Position numbers and translations under genes: made by a program. A stretch of 64,000 bases of DNA from Paragorgia papillata (lineage: Eukaryota; Cnidaria; Anthozoa; Scleralcyonacea; Coralliidae). Below the pieces are notes generated by a model. That model did not search any database. It was given only the letters and a program-made list of their open reading frames with translations, and was not told the DNA's origin. Of the stretch, positions 1 through 10,438 are shown piece after piece (the first letter of the stretch is position 1; every line of letters begins with the position of its first letter). Where the stretch lies: the NCBI GenBank assembly GCA_035771165.1, contig JAWNZC010000001.1, positions 3,718,501 through 3,782,500 on the forward strand, read 5' to 3'.

Positions 1-547
1 AAATGTCGCATGTTGTCTCTCTTTAGTTTAGTTTAGTTTAGTTTAATAGAATTCGTCACATAAGACAACGTGGCAGGAGAAGGTAAACAGGACTAATGTC
101 CCAATTGGTGTACCTCCCCTTGTTACAAAGACACATAAAATATATCACAAGGTTTACAAAAATACGCCTAGTAGATTACATGAAGAAGTTTAAGTGAATG
201 ATGATTTATGGCGGCTGGTACATAGAAATTTTGTCAAAATGGAATGAAGTGATAGACTTTTTAAATAGATGTAAGCTGGTAATTTGCTTAAAATCCCTAG
301 GTAAATTGTTCCATAGGGCTACTGTTCTGGGGAAAAAAGAAAACTTGAAATAATTTTGTCTATGTTGAGAAGTTATACAGAAATTATTTGGATCAGAATT
401 TCGGGTATTATATCGAATAGTAACTGGAGAGAAATATTTATTAGCGTTGAAATCCACTAAACCAGAGATAATGAAGAAGATTGAAAGTTTTCGATCTGAT
501 CGAAACGGATGGCTGAAGACAATCCATTGGATTGACTTGAGATTCAA
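1..547 (-). mobile_element. LINE (non-LTR retrotransposon) 3' fragment
   Basis: The minus-strand frame ending at 206 reads like the extreme carboxy end of a LINE reverse transcriptase polyprotein. A YNTRN stretch is followed about 25 residues later by the signature FFPRTVALWNNLP and then a short hydrophilic tail before the stop. This pattern is common in jockey/CR1/L2-type LINEs. Beyond the stop lie about 150 bases of AT-rich 3' UTR and then a short TTTAG repeat at 24-46, which on the minus strand is an AAACT-type 3' tail. No catalytic reverse transcriptase motif is left, so this is a 5'-truncated dead copy. The clade is not certain. Confidence 0.6.
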
Positions 548-1559
548 GCAAGCATCGACTTGAATGTCTCCAATCTGATTTATCTAAACATGGTTTGACT
601 TGAAAATAACTTGATACGCACGAGTGAAGTTGGTGCGTGTCGTGCCAAATGGCAGACATTGCGAGGAAAGCACAGAAAGTAGTGTTCCAAAACCGAAAAC
701 GATGTTCCATGCAGATGGGACTCTCCATGTGAACACATGCCCGGATTGACTTCACTCGCGTTTTTCGATCCGATTGGACTGTCAATCTGTGTAAACAAGG
801 CCTTAGTTAAGTCTTTATCTCCCGTACAAACTGTATAGGGCTTAATGCTTCGCTTCTCGGTACTGATTTTTGGGCTTGTGTCTGTCGAGCATGTCTGAGC
901 ATGCTGTCATGCACTTCGTGAGAGAGAGAAGCCTCTGCTGAGAGCTAATAGTCTAGAGAAGTCTGTATATATCAGCCCCGGACAAGTTCCTTGGTAGCTT
1001 TCCTTGTTCGTATGTACGATGAACAAGTTTTTTTTCCAACAATTTTCCTTGACAAGTTATAATTGCTCGTGTGTACGGTTGGACAGGTTTTCCTTGACTG
1101 CAATGATCGCGTAATAAGCTTCGGAGATGAGTGCGCAGTGACGTACTGCGCAAGAACTTGTCAAGGTTTCCTTGACGACTGTACACACGAACAATTTTCC
1201 TTGTTCAAAAACTGGCGTGACCAGCTTCTGAACAAGGCTCCTTGTCAAGGGAAAAACTTGTCAATTTGTGTTGTACACACAAATTTGTGCTTGAAATATA
1301 TCTAATGTGCCATGTTATGATAGTGGTGTCATCCGTGTTCCCTGCGGTGTGCGTGTTACAATCAGATTTGTCCGACTTTGTTCGGAACCTACCTACCTAC
1401 CTACCTACCTATACCTTGTACATGTTTACTTCACTGCAGAACTAAAATAGCTTTGTTTATTTAACACATTTTCCCAGCAGGTTCGTACAGGAATGACTGA
1501 TTATCTGATGATTGCGTTAAGCGTTAAACCACAGTGTTATCCATACTTACTGGGAGATT
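548..1559. other. No gene seen; short inverted motifs
   Basis: Nothing coding is recognised. Between about 970 and 1290 the words ACAAGTT, TTCCTTG and their complements recur in both orientations, which suggests a decayed fold-back MITE. An (ACCT)n microsatellite of six copies lies near 1387-1412. Confidence 0.3.
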
Positions 1560-1836
1560 ATTCATAAGAACTTCCAAAATGCATTAATAATTCATGAGGA
1601 AAATTCAACAGAAATTAAAGTTTAATCAGTGTCTTTATATGTGATAAAGATACCTCCTGATGTACAGAAACTTTAGCTTTGATTTTCTCGGCTTAGACAA
1701 GGTTATTTTTGAAACTTACTACGCCAATGAACTTACCAACTCGCAGTTCGTGTTTTATCAGATATAAAAGCACTCGGCTTCGCCTCGTGTCTTTATATCT
1801 GATAAAACACTCTTGCTCGTTTATTAAACAGTACAT
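1560..1836 (-). mobile_element. Palindrome-centred MITE, copy 1 of 4
   Basis: A repeat of about 275 bp whose core is a near-perfect palindrome: a TTTATCAGATATAAA arm, the centre CTCGGCTTCGCCTCG, then the inverted arm. The same sequence recurs at 38806-39060 (opposite orientation), 52530-52830 and 62180-62470. All copies lack coding capacity and share the outer words CATTAATAATTCATG and GTTTATTAAACAGTAC. The transposon superfamily is not clear. Confidence 0.6.
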
Positions 1837-3480
1837 AACACAATAGATGTATATATTATGCATATTTGTATATGTATCAGTGTGTCGGTATTTGTATAGG
1901 GTATATATTATGTATATGCATGTGTATATTTGTATATAGGGTGTAGAGATACAAACGTAGGAGTATGGAGAGATATACTGAACAGTAGGTATAGGTATAA
2001 AGGCATTTATACCATTTCAATTTCATGCCGAAATTCGCAATTATCAAGTAAATAAGGGCAAAGTTACGTTAGTGTTGCTTCAGTTTTACACTAATTAATC
2101 TATTATTTATTTTGTAAGCCCATCGTTAATAAAAAGATTGTTAAAGTCTTAGCTAATCCAGGAAAGCGTCTTCACGAAGACTAATTAATTTATTAAATCT
2201 TCGCTTTGATCACGAAACACACAAACAACGTTGATGTTCTATTTCAGTTCCTTTCAGCACTATTTATTCACACAGTCAAGCAAACGAACGCGTATCGAAG
2301 CGAGTTCAACAGTTTTTCAGCCCGGTTTGCCGGGATGAAAACGATTACATGGACATTTTCATCCCAGTTAACCGGGCTAGCCCGGCTATAGCCCGCTTGC
2401 CATGTAATCGAAATGTTAAAACAACATGCGTTTGATATATAAAGCGGGCTAGGTCGGTTAACCGGTCCATGTAATCGCCCCCTTAAATAAATAAAGTTAA
2501 TTTACATCCATACATATACAGTATAATTATTTGCCGAGTTAGGGACTATGGACAAACCTACTAGCCCAGTGAGGGTGGCTGTTAGGCTGTATACGGTTTA
2601 ATAAGCTCATAACGTTTGTCAGGCTCTCCTATAGCCCTCTCGCAACGTATTCGCCGCTCAATTAATTCGCTCAGTATTTCAGATTTTTTCCATGACTACT
2701 TTTCACAGCTGTGTGGGTACTTTCTCCAAAAGCTTTCCTGTGCTAAGCGACATTATGGTGTGATAATATTCATGTTTTCTAGCTCGGATTAAAACAAACC
2801 TTTTAATTGTTAAGTATAGGCAGAAACCTTTGCTCCTTCAAGAAAAGACTCGTGTCGGAACTGTAGATTTCAACGCAGTATATAGGATATTGAATCTCAT
2901 ATAGGTTTTTGGTCTAAAGATCGAAACCCATTTCAGACTTGTTGGTGCTAATATAGTCTGTAGTCTAGTCGAGTATCCTGGTTGTTTAATTGAATTTGGA
3001 CCGTTTTAAACGTCCACAGCTCTATAGTGGTCAGCTGGCGACAAACACTTATAAGGTGTTTATTAGCTTCCTGCACAGGCAACTCTTTTGTCTCCTTCTA
3101 TATCAAGTCTGCGCCGTCTGTTGTCTGCAGTATCTTCTTCGCTCTTTTTTTCTCCGAGTCAGAGAGCTTCTATAAGACCGTACGAGCAATGTTTTGACTG
3201 AAATTGTATAGAAGTATATGGGGCATAGTATTGGTGATGGGACCTATATACGACGCCTGCAGCATGATGGCGACGCGTAGTTTCCTCTCTGTATAATAAG
3301 AGTTCTTCAACTTTCTTCGATAGACTGTAAGCCGCCAATTCTCAGTTGATGCATGCATATCTTCTAACTCCTGTATTTGTTTCTTGTTTCTTTAGTCGCG
3401 TGTACTGCTAATTAGAAAGTTATCATTCAAAATCCATAGAAGCGAAGATAACTTTTATCATATATATATATATATATATA
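1837..3480. other. Non-coding; MITE-like inverted words at 2310-2480
   Basis: No exon is recognised. Around 2310-2480 GATTACATGGAC, GTTAACCGG and CCCGGCTA words appear in both orientations, and the right end reads CATGTAATCGCCCCC before TTAA. This resembles the GC-rich terminal structure of the 16.3-kb MITE in this window. A (TA)n tract lies at about 3461-3482. Confidence 0.35.
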
Positions 3481-3842
3481 TAGTAAATAAGTGTTCTCCG
3501 GACTATATTATTAAAGTTTTGAGCTTTCAACTCGGTTCTTCGAGTCTTCTTCAGAAAAGTTTAACGGTGTATTAGAATGTTCGCGCTGTTCCTCACGTAA
3601 TTGTATTCGACGAGAGCGTCTGATTGGTGCGATGTTAGGAATAGGTGGCGTTTGATTGGTTGTGATGGGACGCGTTGCTAACCAGGTCTGTGTATAGTTG
3701 TTGACGCTCTCGTCGAATACAATTACGTGAGGAACAGCGCGAACATTCTAATACACCGTTAAACTTTTCTGAAGAAGACTCGAAGAACCGAGTTGAAAGC
3801 TCAAAACTTTAATAATATAGTCCGGAGAACACTTATTTACTA
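3481..3842. repeat. Fold-back element with ~140-bp arms
   Basis: The first ~140 bases (3481-3620) are repeated as an almost perfect reverse complement at 3703-3842, around a unique loop of about 80 bp. The unit sits between two (TA)n tracts. The arm contains CTGAAGA, then a short hairpin (ACTCG/CGAGT), then GAAAG, an arrangement resembling a decayed hammerhead core. Elements with a related core occur at 5936-6085. No coding capacity; it is a hairpin-type non-autonomous element of unknown class. Confidence 0.7.
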
Positions 3843-3870
3843 CATTATGCCTGGATTACAAATCTTCAAA

Positions 3871-3912
<42 letters not shown>

Positions 3913-4017
3913 CTATACTACCATTTTTTTTCATTTGAGAAATATACCTGCATATTATTTCGATAATATACTAATATAGGGAGCTTAAACGTCTTTTCCA
4001 GTCATCACAGAAACTGC

Positions 4018-4320
4018 ATGGCTCACAGCAACTGTTTCGTGGAATCATTATGTTTTGACTTGATACTATACCAAGAGGAAGAAAAACTCAGAAGTAAAAC
4101 TCGGTTGGCTGTAGGGGAAGAGGAGGCCAATTTTGTATATTTCATTTTAGTAAAAATTGGGTTAAATTGTATTTTTGTGGTATTGTCATTCGAAATTAAT
4201 CACCAAAAATTCCTACTTTTGTCCTACTTTTTTGTACGTTTTCCCACTTTCTTCCTACTTTTTCGAAAATTTTAGTCAGTCCTACTTTTGTCTTACTTTT
4301 TTACCAACACCTGCCAGAAA
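4018..4320 (+). repeat. Dispersed repeat, copy 1
   Basis: About 290 bp that recurs with high identity at about 36157-36380, from the words CTGTTTCGTGGAATC to ACCAACACCTGCCAGAA. The copy here is longer by a stretch rich in CCTACTTTT. It contains an 85-codon open frame, but the frame is not kept in the second copy, so it is treated as non-coding. Confidence 0.6.
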
Positions 4321-4489
4321 GCCTGCTATTGCTGCCTAGGATGTCTGAGGGTTCTTTCTTTGGGTTTGGCCGCTTTGACGAATAAAATCATCTGGCGTTA
4401 GACAGAGACTCGGAGTGAATTATTGTAAAAAAAATTATTGTATGGCCAGTGGTTTACTAGAAACCTATATACAGGCTTGTTAACACTTG

Positions 4490-4613
4490 TTAACCCATTG
4501 CTGCCTTAGAATGTCCGAGAGTTCTCTCTTGGACGAGTAAAATTGTCTGACGTAAGACACAGTAAAAACGATAAAGCGGTCGTTTTTGGCCAGCTCGGGC
4601 AGGAATGGGTTAA
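4490..4613. mobile_element. Short MITE flanked by TTAA
   Basis: A 124-bp unit running from TTAACCCATTGCTGCC to its approximate inverse GGCAGGAATGGGTTAA, so short terminal inverted repeats are embedded in TTAA. TTAA targets are typical of piggyBac and Kolobok elements. The interior holds the words GTCTGACGTAAGAC and GACGAGTAAAAT. Many degenerate copies occur in the window (for example near 4330, 13050, 15610, 16720, 35790, 36540, 48470, 54920 and 55040). Confidence 0.6.
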
Positions 4614-4618
4614 TCTTG

Positions 4619-4742
4619 TTGACTCATTGCTGCCTATAGGATGTCTGAGGGTTCTCCCTTTGAGGAGAAAATCGTCTGGCGTTAGACAGAGTAAAACAAT
4701 AAAGGGGTCGCTTTCGGCCAGCTTCAGCAGGAACGGGTCAAT
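4619..4742. mobile_element. Second copy of the TTAA-flanked MITE
   Basis: Directly follows the previous copy in the same orientation. It has the same internal words (GGATGTCTGAGGGTTCT and GTCTGGCGTTAGACAGAGT) and a degenerate right end (GGAACGGGTCAA). Confidence 0.55.
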
Positions 4743-5935
4743 GACACTTCACTTGGTGTTGTATGTGTAACGAAGGCGATGTTTTAGCGAGGGCCCTGGG
4801 GAAGAGTAGCCTTTTGACTTACCAGGTATATTGGCTATGCAATATTTTAAACCATCTTTAAATAAAGTTCATTTGATTTGATGTTGGGAATTCCTACTGC
4901 CGTTAGGAGGCAAGATATTCAACGTTTACATTTTGGTATATAAAATGCTAAATATTCTACTTTGATCGTCGTCATGTGGTTTATGTTGTGCTTACTTGCT
5001 ATGCTATGCCAAAATAACTTAATCTCTTTACAGTAGTCGACATAAAAAACTCTAGGTTCATCTTCCGAGTTAGGAAAAAACAAACCTATTTTTAGCAGTA
5101 TCAAGATGTTTAAACAAACCACATGAAGGGATGTTTTTGTTTATTTTTCTAACCATATACAACCTCTCGTGACTTTATATTATCAAAACACTTTAATTTA
5201 TTTTTTTTATCGATTGACCCAAGTTGTTGATCGTGACCTCCAGACCTTGGGAAACATTTCGTAATTATATAATCTTGGTTGAACCCTGTTTTGCCATGTA
5301 CAAAACTTCGAAGAATTCTTTAAACTTAATCGCTATTATCCTATATAGCCAGCTTTATCAAGTATTTTTTTGTATTTTTTTGTATACATGCCTAGTTGCA
5401 CGGCAAACACTTTCCCACGAAATTGTCTTACAAATCCTGTTTGACATTCGATTAACCTTGTCATATACACCAACTGATGGCTTATTTATCCATACGCGTA
5501 TCTGTCTATTTTTGGGTCTTACGACCTGTTGGTATTTTTCTAAACTTTTTTTCCGTTTATATGGAACATATGAAACAAGTTGGGGTTTTTGCGTATACTT
5601 GTACCTCCTCTGAGTTCAACACGAAATGAAAATTAGTTAATAAGTATCCTATGTCGATCTAAAGTTAAGTATATAGGATTTGAATTCGCCCCTTTAGGTT
5701 TTAGACAGGGACGCCTGAAGAAAAGCGCTTGCTAAAAGGCAATCCAATCTTACATAGACCTCGACGATACTTTGTTTTATCATATATGGTTGAATGCTTT
5801 AATATAGGTTTTAGACAATATTTATCCTTCATATATGTTTAAATATGCGATAAAAACACGTCCTTGAAAGTATTTAACAAGCAAGCATGGTGATTAATAA
5901 ATTAAATGTACACAATTTGTGGGTTTCACCATGTT

Positions 5936-6085
5936 CTATTTAAAAAATAAGTTCTGAGCTTTCGGTTCCTATAGTCGAGCTGTCTTCAGAGAAGTGTGAC
6001 GTGTTGTTACATCACTTTTCTGAAGACATCACACATCTCTGAAGACGGCTTGAGTATACTAGCCGAAAGCTTAGAATGTTAAATA
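5936..6085. repeat. Small fold-back element
   Basis: The ends read AAGTTCTGAGCTTTCGG and CCGAAAGCTTAGAATG in inverted orientation, and a second pair of inverted CTTCAGAGAAGTG / CTTTTCTGAAG words lies inside. On the plus strand CTGAAGA at 6031 is followed by a GGCT/AGCC hairpin and GAAAG, again a hammerhead-like but incomplete core. A run of about 20 C lies nearby at 6183-6200. Confidence 0.5.
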
Positions 6086-6639
6086 AAACATGGTGAACAT
6101 TTAAAAGTATTTAACAAGTTTTCTATTTAAATTGAAAGGGCATTTCAGCCTCCCTTGTTTCTCCTAGGAAATAGCAAGATACCCCCCCCCCCCCCCCCCC
6201 ACAATACAGTTCGGTTTAGCCTTTAGATCACGAATCTCGTTGATTAGGGCAATCAAATCCAGTTACTAGCATATAGGAACATTGTTTTAAGTTTCAGTAT
6301 TATATTTGAGTACGCGTTAACAATTATTTCGTTAAACTTTTATAGTATACATGTAGTGTTTGTATACATGATTGTGAATTGCTATGTTCGTGTTGCCTCG
6401 AGGGCTTTTCGAAAATAGCATTTGAATTCTGTGGACATCCGCACGGATAAGCGTTTGTGTAAATCGTTGCAAATATTTACCGTGCACTTAATTAAGCTGG
6501 AAAAATCTATACTGACCGTGTGCCAGATCGAGAAACATTGCGTGCAGGATTCGCGAACGATGACGCCATATCTAAACAAGAGTACACAACATAAAATATT
6601 TACAAGAAAAAACGACATAAAAAAACAATTTGCTGTCAG

Positions 6640-6860
6640 ATACCTTGATGGTAAAATCGAAGTAGTGTGCTGCGTAGGCAGTGTTGAAACACAAATCGAA
6701 ATATAGTAAGGTTATACTGCCGAAACAGAACGTAGGAGCCTAACGTTTCGAGCGAAGGCTCTTCGTCACGTTTCTCTCTGACGAAGGGCCTTCGCTCGAA
6801 ACGTTAGACTTCTATGTTCCCTGTTTCGCCAGTGTATCCACAGTATATCCAACTCGCAAA
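6640..6860. repeat. Fold-back element with GAAACGTTAG arms
   Basis: The words CGAAACAGAACGTAGGAG, CTAACGTTTCGAGCGAAGG and their reverse complements form an inverted repeat around 6770. Fragments of the same family recur at 25850-25900, 33205-33400, 34900-35050, 23940-24030 and 59710-59810. The family looks like the terminal region of a retroelement, but that is inference. Confidence 0.45.
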
Positions 6861-7020
6861 CCACATGCGCTATATGTATACGTATAACTTATCATAGTAT
6901 ATCCAACCTTACTAACTAACTAATGTATAGTTTTATTTCTTTTTAACTGGTCTTGATTCGACAAGGCCATGAGTTTTCCTTAACCTTAATATGCTTTTCT
7001 AATTTTTTGCGCATCGATTT

Positions 7021-7810
7021 TACAAGGGATATCGAGCGCATCAGTTTTGCAAGGGAGCGCGTCGCATTTACAAGAAGCGCATCGATTTCAGTTTCACAAT
7101 AAAATATGTCATTTTTTGCGCATCGATTTTGTAAGGAGGGCATCAATTTCACAAGGAAGCGCATCTATTTTACAAGGGAGCGCATTTATTTTACAAGGAA
7201 GGGCATTTATTTTACTAGGAAGCGCATTTATTTTACAAGGGAGCGCATTTATTTTACAAGGGAGCGCATCTATTTTACAAGGGAGCGCATCTATTTTACA
7301 AGGGAGCGCATCTATTCTACAAGGGAGCGCATCTATTTTACAAGGGAGCGCATCTATTTTACAAGGGAGCGCATTTATTTTACAAGGAGCGCATTTATTT
7401 TACAAGGGAGCGCATTTATTTTACAAGGGAGCGCATTTATTTTACAAGGAGGCGCATTTATTTTACAAGGGAGCGCATTTATTTTACAAGGGAGCGCATC
7501 TATTTTACAAGGGAGCGCATCTACTTTACAAGGGAGCGCATTTATTTTACAAGGGAGCGCATCTATTTTACAAGGGAGCGCATTTATTTTACAAGTAAGC
7601 GCATCTATTTTACAAGGGAGCGCATTGGTTTTACAAGTCGGCCATCGACTCGAAGAGATCGTCTCGATTCTATAAGGCGGCCTGTCGATTTTACAAAGAA
7701 TCGTCTCGAGTTTATTAGCCGGCCATCGATTTCACAAGCAAGGCATTTTACAAGGCAACGCCTATATTTTGCAACTCTACAAGGGGACATATCAATTTTA
7801 CAAGGGGGCG
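7021..7810. repeat. 21-bp minisatellite
   Basis: About 35 head-to-tail units of 21 bp with the consensus GCGCATYTATTTTACAAGGGA. Units diverge towards both edges, as usual for minisatellites. Because 21 is a multiple of three, two plus-strand frames stay open for over 180 codons; these are repeat artefacts and not genes. Confidence 0.9.
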
Positions 7811-8167
7811 CATATCATCTGGTAGGCCAGAGGTTCTAATTATATCCAAAAATCGCGCAATTTCGTCTGTACTATCGCCTTTCTCGATAGCCGGAATTCG
7901 ACGCCGGTTGTTTGGTGACACCAACTTGTACAGACACGATGTCTAAATGCAATCGGAAACGAAGTGTGAAGAGAAAGGGACGACGTGTTGCGATGTGTTT
8001 AGTATACATGACAACTAGAGTGTGGATTAGGTGTTGATTTATTGGCGCTCAAGCCAAGAAATTTTGGCGCCGCTCTCAAGAGCGTATAAAAAGCCTAAGA
8101 AGCTAATCGTACTTAATACTCCAAAATAATCAAATTCCTCGCATACGATCCCGTGATTCGCGAGAGA

Positions 8168-8682
8168 TTAATAGACGCTTGCTGCATAATCTGGCAACAC
8201 AAGTGCCTTAAAGGAAAACTCTGTCGAGTCTTTGAGGGCCATAACGACTTCTAGATCTAGCAAGCTGTCCGGAATATACCGCGAAAATTTGAATAAAATA
8301 AGGAAAGACCCTTCACCGAAAGCCTTAACTTGACTTTTAACGTATCTCTTTTCTCGTTTCTGGCAGTTCGCGAAATTTTCAGGGTTTTTCTCGTTTCGTG
8401 ACTGCGTGTTGACGAGACAGCGACCCTTAAGTTCCGTGCTATCCAGTTCCATTTTTCGGTGTCGCTTAACAGGCTTAGAAACAGATCTGATTCGGAAACA
8501 AAATCGTCCTTGCCGGATACTCTAATTGTTTTAGAATAAACCGATCTGACTTCTAAGTTTTGTAAGTTTGTAAGAAAATTGGCTAAGGTGTTGTCATACA
8601 GGAATTTACTTAGGAATTTCGGAGAGGGGGGGACTTCATATTTATAACCTTGTGAGAATACATATAGTGTGAGGGCTGTCAA
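8168..8682 (-). pseudogene. Unrecognised minus-strand coding-like segment, frameshifted
   Basis: Two overlapping minus-strand frames (8257-8682, then 8168-8452) join into one non-repetitive protein-like stretch of about 170 residues if a shift is allowed near 8450, at a short AAAA run. The joined sequence is charged, lysine-rich and not low-complexity, and it ends in a stop at 8168. An in-frame stop lies just upstream of 8682, so it may be one exon of a larger gene or a decayed exon. I do not recognise the family; it carries none of the expected T-box motifs and is on the opposite strand to the nearby T-box gene. Confidence 0.25.
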
Positions 8683-8770
8683 TGCTCTGACGAATTAGCT
8701 GCGGGCATGCGGGTAACTTTCAGGTAGCTTTCAGGTAGCTTTATTTCACGCTTTTTCGTTCGTTCAGTCA

Positions 8771-9375
8771 GTGAGTCGGTCGGTCGGTCGGTCGGTCGGT
8801 CGGTCGGTCGGTCGGTCGGTCGGTCGGTCGGTCGGTCGGTCGGTCAGAGAGTCGGTCAGAGAGTCAGTCAGTTACAGTCAGTTACAGTCAGTCAGTCAGT
8901 TACAGTCAGTCAGTCAGTTACAGTCAGTCAGTCAGTTACAGTCAGTCAGTCAGTTACAGTCAGTCAGTCAGTTACAGTCGGTTGCAGTCGGTTACAGTCG
9001 GTTACAGTCGGTTACAGTCGGTTACAGTCGGTTACAGTCGGTTACAGTCAGTTACAGTCAGTCAGTTACAGTCAGTTACAGTCAGTTACAGTCAGTTACA
9101 GTCAGTTACAGTCAGTTACAGTCAGTTACAGTCAGTTACAGTCAGTTACAGTCAGTTACAGTCAGTTACAGTCAGTTACAGTCAGTTACAGTCAGTTACA
9201 GTCAGTTACAGTCAGTTACAGTCAGTTACAGTCAGTTACAGTCAGTTACAGTCAGTTAGTCAGTCAGTCAGTCAGTCAGTCAGTCAGTCAGTCAGTCAGT
9301 CAGTTACAATCAGTCAGTCAGTCAGTCGGTCAGAGAGTTGGTCAGTCGGTCAGAGAGTCGGTCACTCAGTCAGAG
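8771..9375. repeat. GGTC/CAGT microsatellite and 10-bp minisatellite
   Basis: It starts as a (GGTC)n tract, becomes an array of CAGTTACAGT 10-mers, then (CAGT)n, and ends as a mixed GGTCAGAGAGTC array. It lies about 340 bp upstream of the first visible Tbx4/5 exon. Long serine/valine/glutamine-rich open frames across it are artefacts. Confidence 0.9.
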
Positions 9376-9714
9376 AGTTGTCAGTCGGTCGGTCGGTCAG
9401 TCGGCCAGTTCTTTCGAATGCTTTCCTATGCACATGTGACGTCACAACATGTGACATTTACATATCAAATAAACTGAAATATCTCAACCACGAAGCAAGA
9501 AAACATATGCATTTAAAAAGAGGGAGGGGCAAGCGTGCTTTTAGAAATTTAAGGCAAGTGTCCCACAGTATTTGGTATTTCAATGTAGCCCGCCAAAATG
9601 AGACAAATAGTAATACAAGTGAGAATTTGTGGTTACACCGGCAACACCTTGCAACTTCAGTATACCAAGCCTGACTACTTTGCTTACATTGGGTATGTTT
9701 GTCCACTATTTTAG

Positions 9715-9864
9715 ATCATTCTCAATTCCATGCACAAATATCAACCAAGACTTCATGTAGTGCAAGCCAACGAGTTCAACGCCTTGAACGGCCGAAGTGC
9801 CTATGAAACATTTGTCTTTCCAGAGACAGAGTTCATGGCTGTAACCGCTTACCAAAACCCCCAG
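9715..9864 (+). CDS. Tbx4/5: Tbx4/5 exon: central T-box domain
   Basis: Fifty codons between a TTTTAG acceptor and a GTTAGT donor, both in phase 0. It reads from [12 protein letters not shown] through [18 protein letters not shown], the strand-rich core that follows the dimer-contact region. The Tbx2/3 gene downstream has the equivalent exon with identical phase (49 codons). Confidence 0.9.
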
Positions 9865-10363
9865 GTTAGTGTTGAAACTGTTTTATTATATGACAGGGTT
9901 CGTTTTCCGGTCCGTACGCAAAACGATGCATGCTGATTGGTTCCCGAGCGGTCGGGATTCTACGATGTTGATCCCCGACTGGTCAATTCGTTTTTTTCTC
10001 GGACCGGTAAGTTTTGGCGGGAAAATTTCTGAGTTGATTTGAATACTGACAAATAAAAGAGAACTAGGTATCTTTTTTCAAATACTGCGAACGTTAAAAC
10101 GTTCTGGAACATTACTGCTAGTTTTCTTTTTAATTCTTAATTTTAATAACTTTGCCATGCACATTACAAACATAAATACAGACATTAAGAGAATAGGCTG
10201 GGTAACCGCAACAGCTAGTGCCAATTATACTGCAGCCCCAAAACAAGTACGGTCTAACAGTTACTTTGAAAATACATAACGATATACAACATACATTAAA
10301 TACATGAAATTTACTACGATATCTACTAAAAGCAACACGATGGTGGGTTCGTAAGGCTTCGAG

Positions 10364-10438
<75 letters not shown>

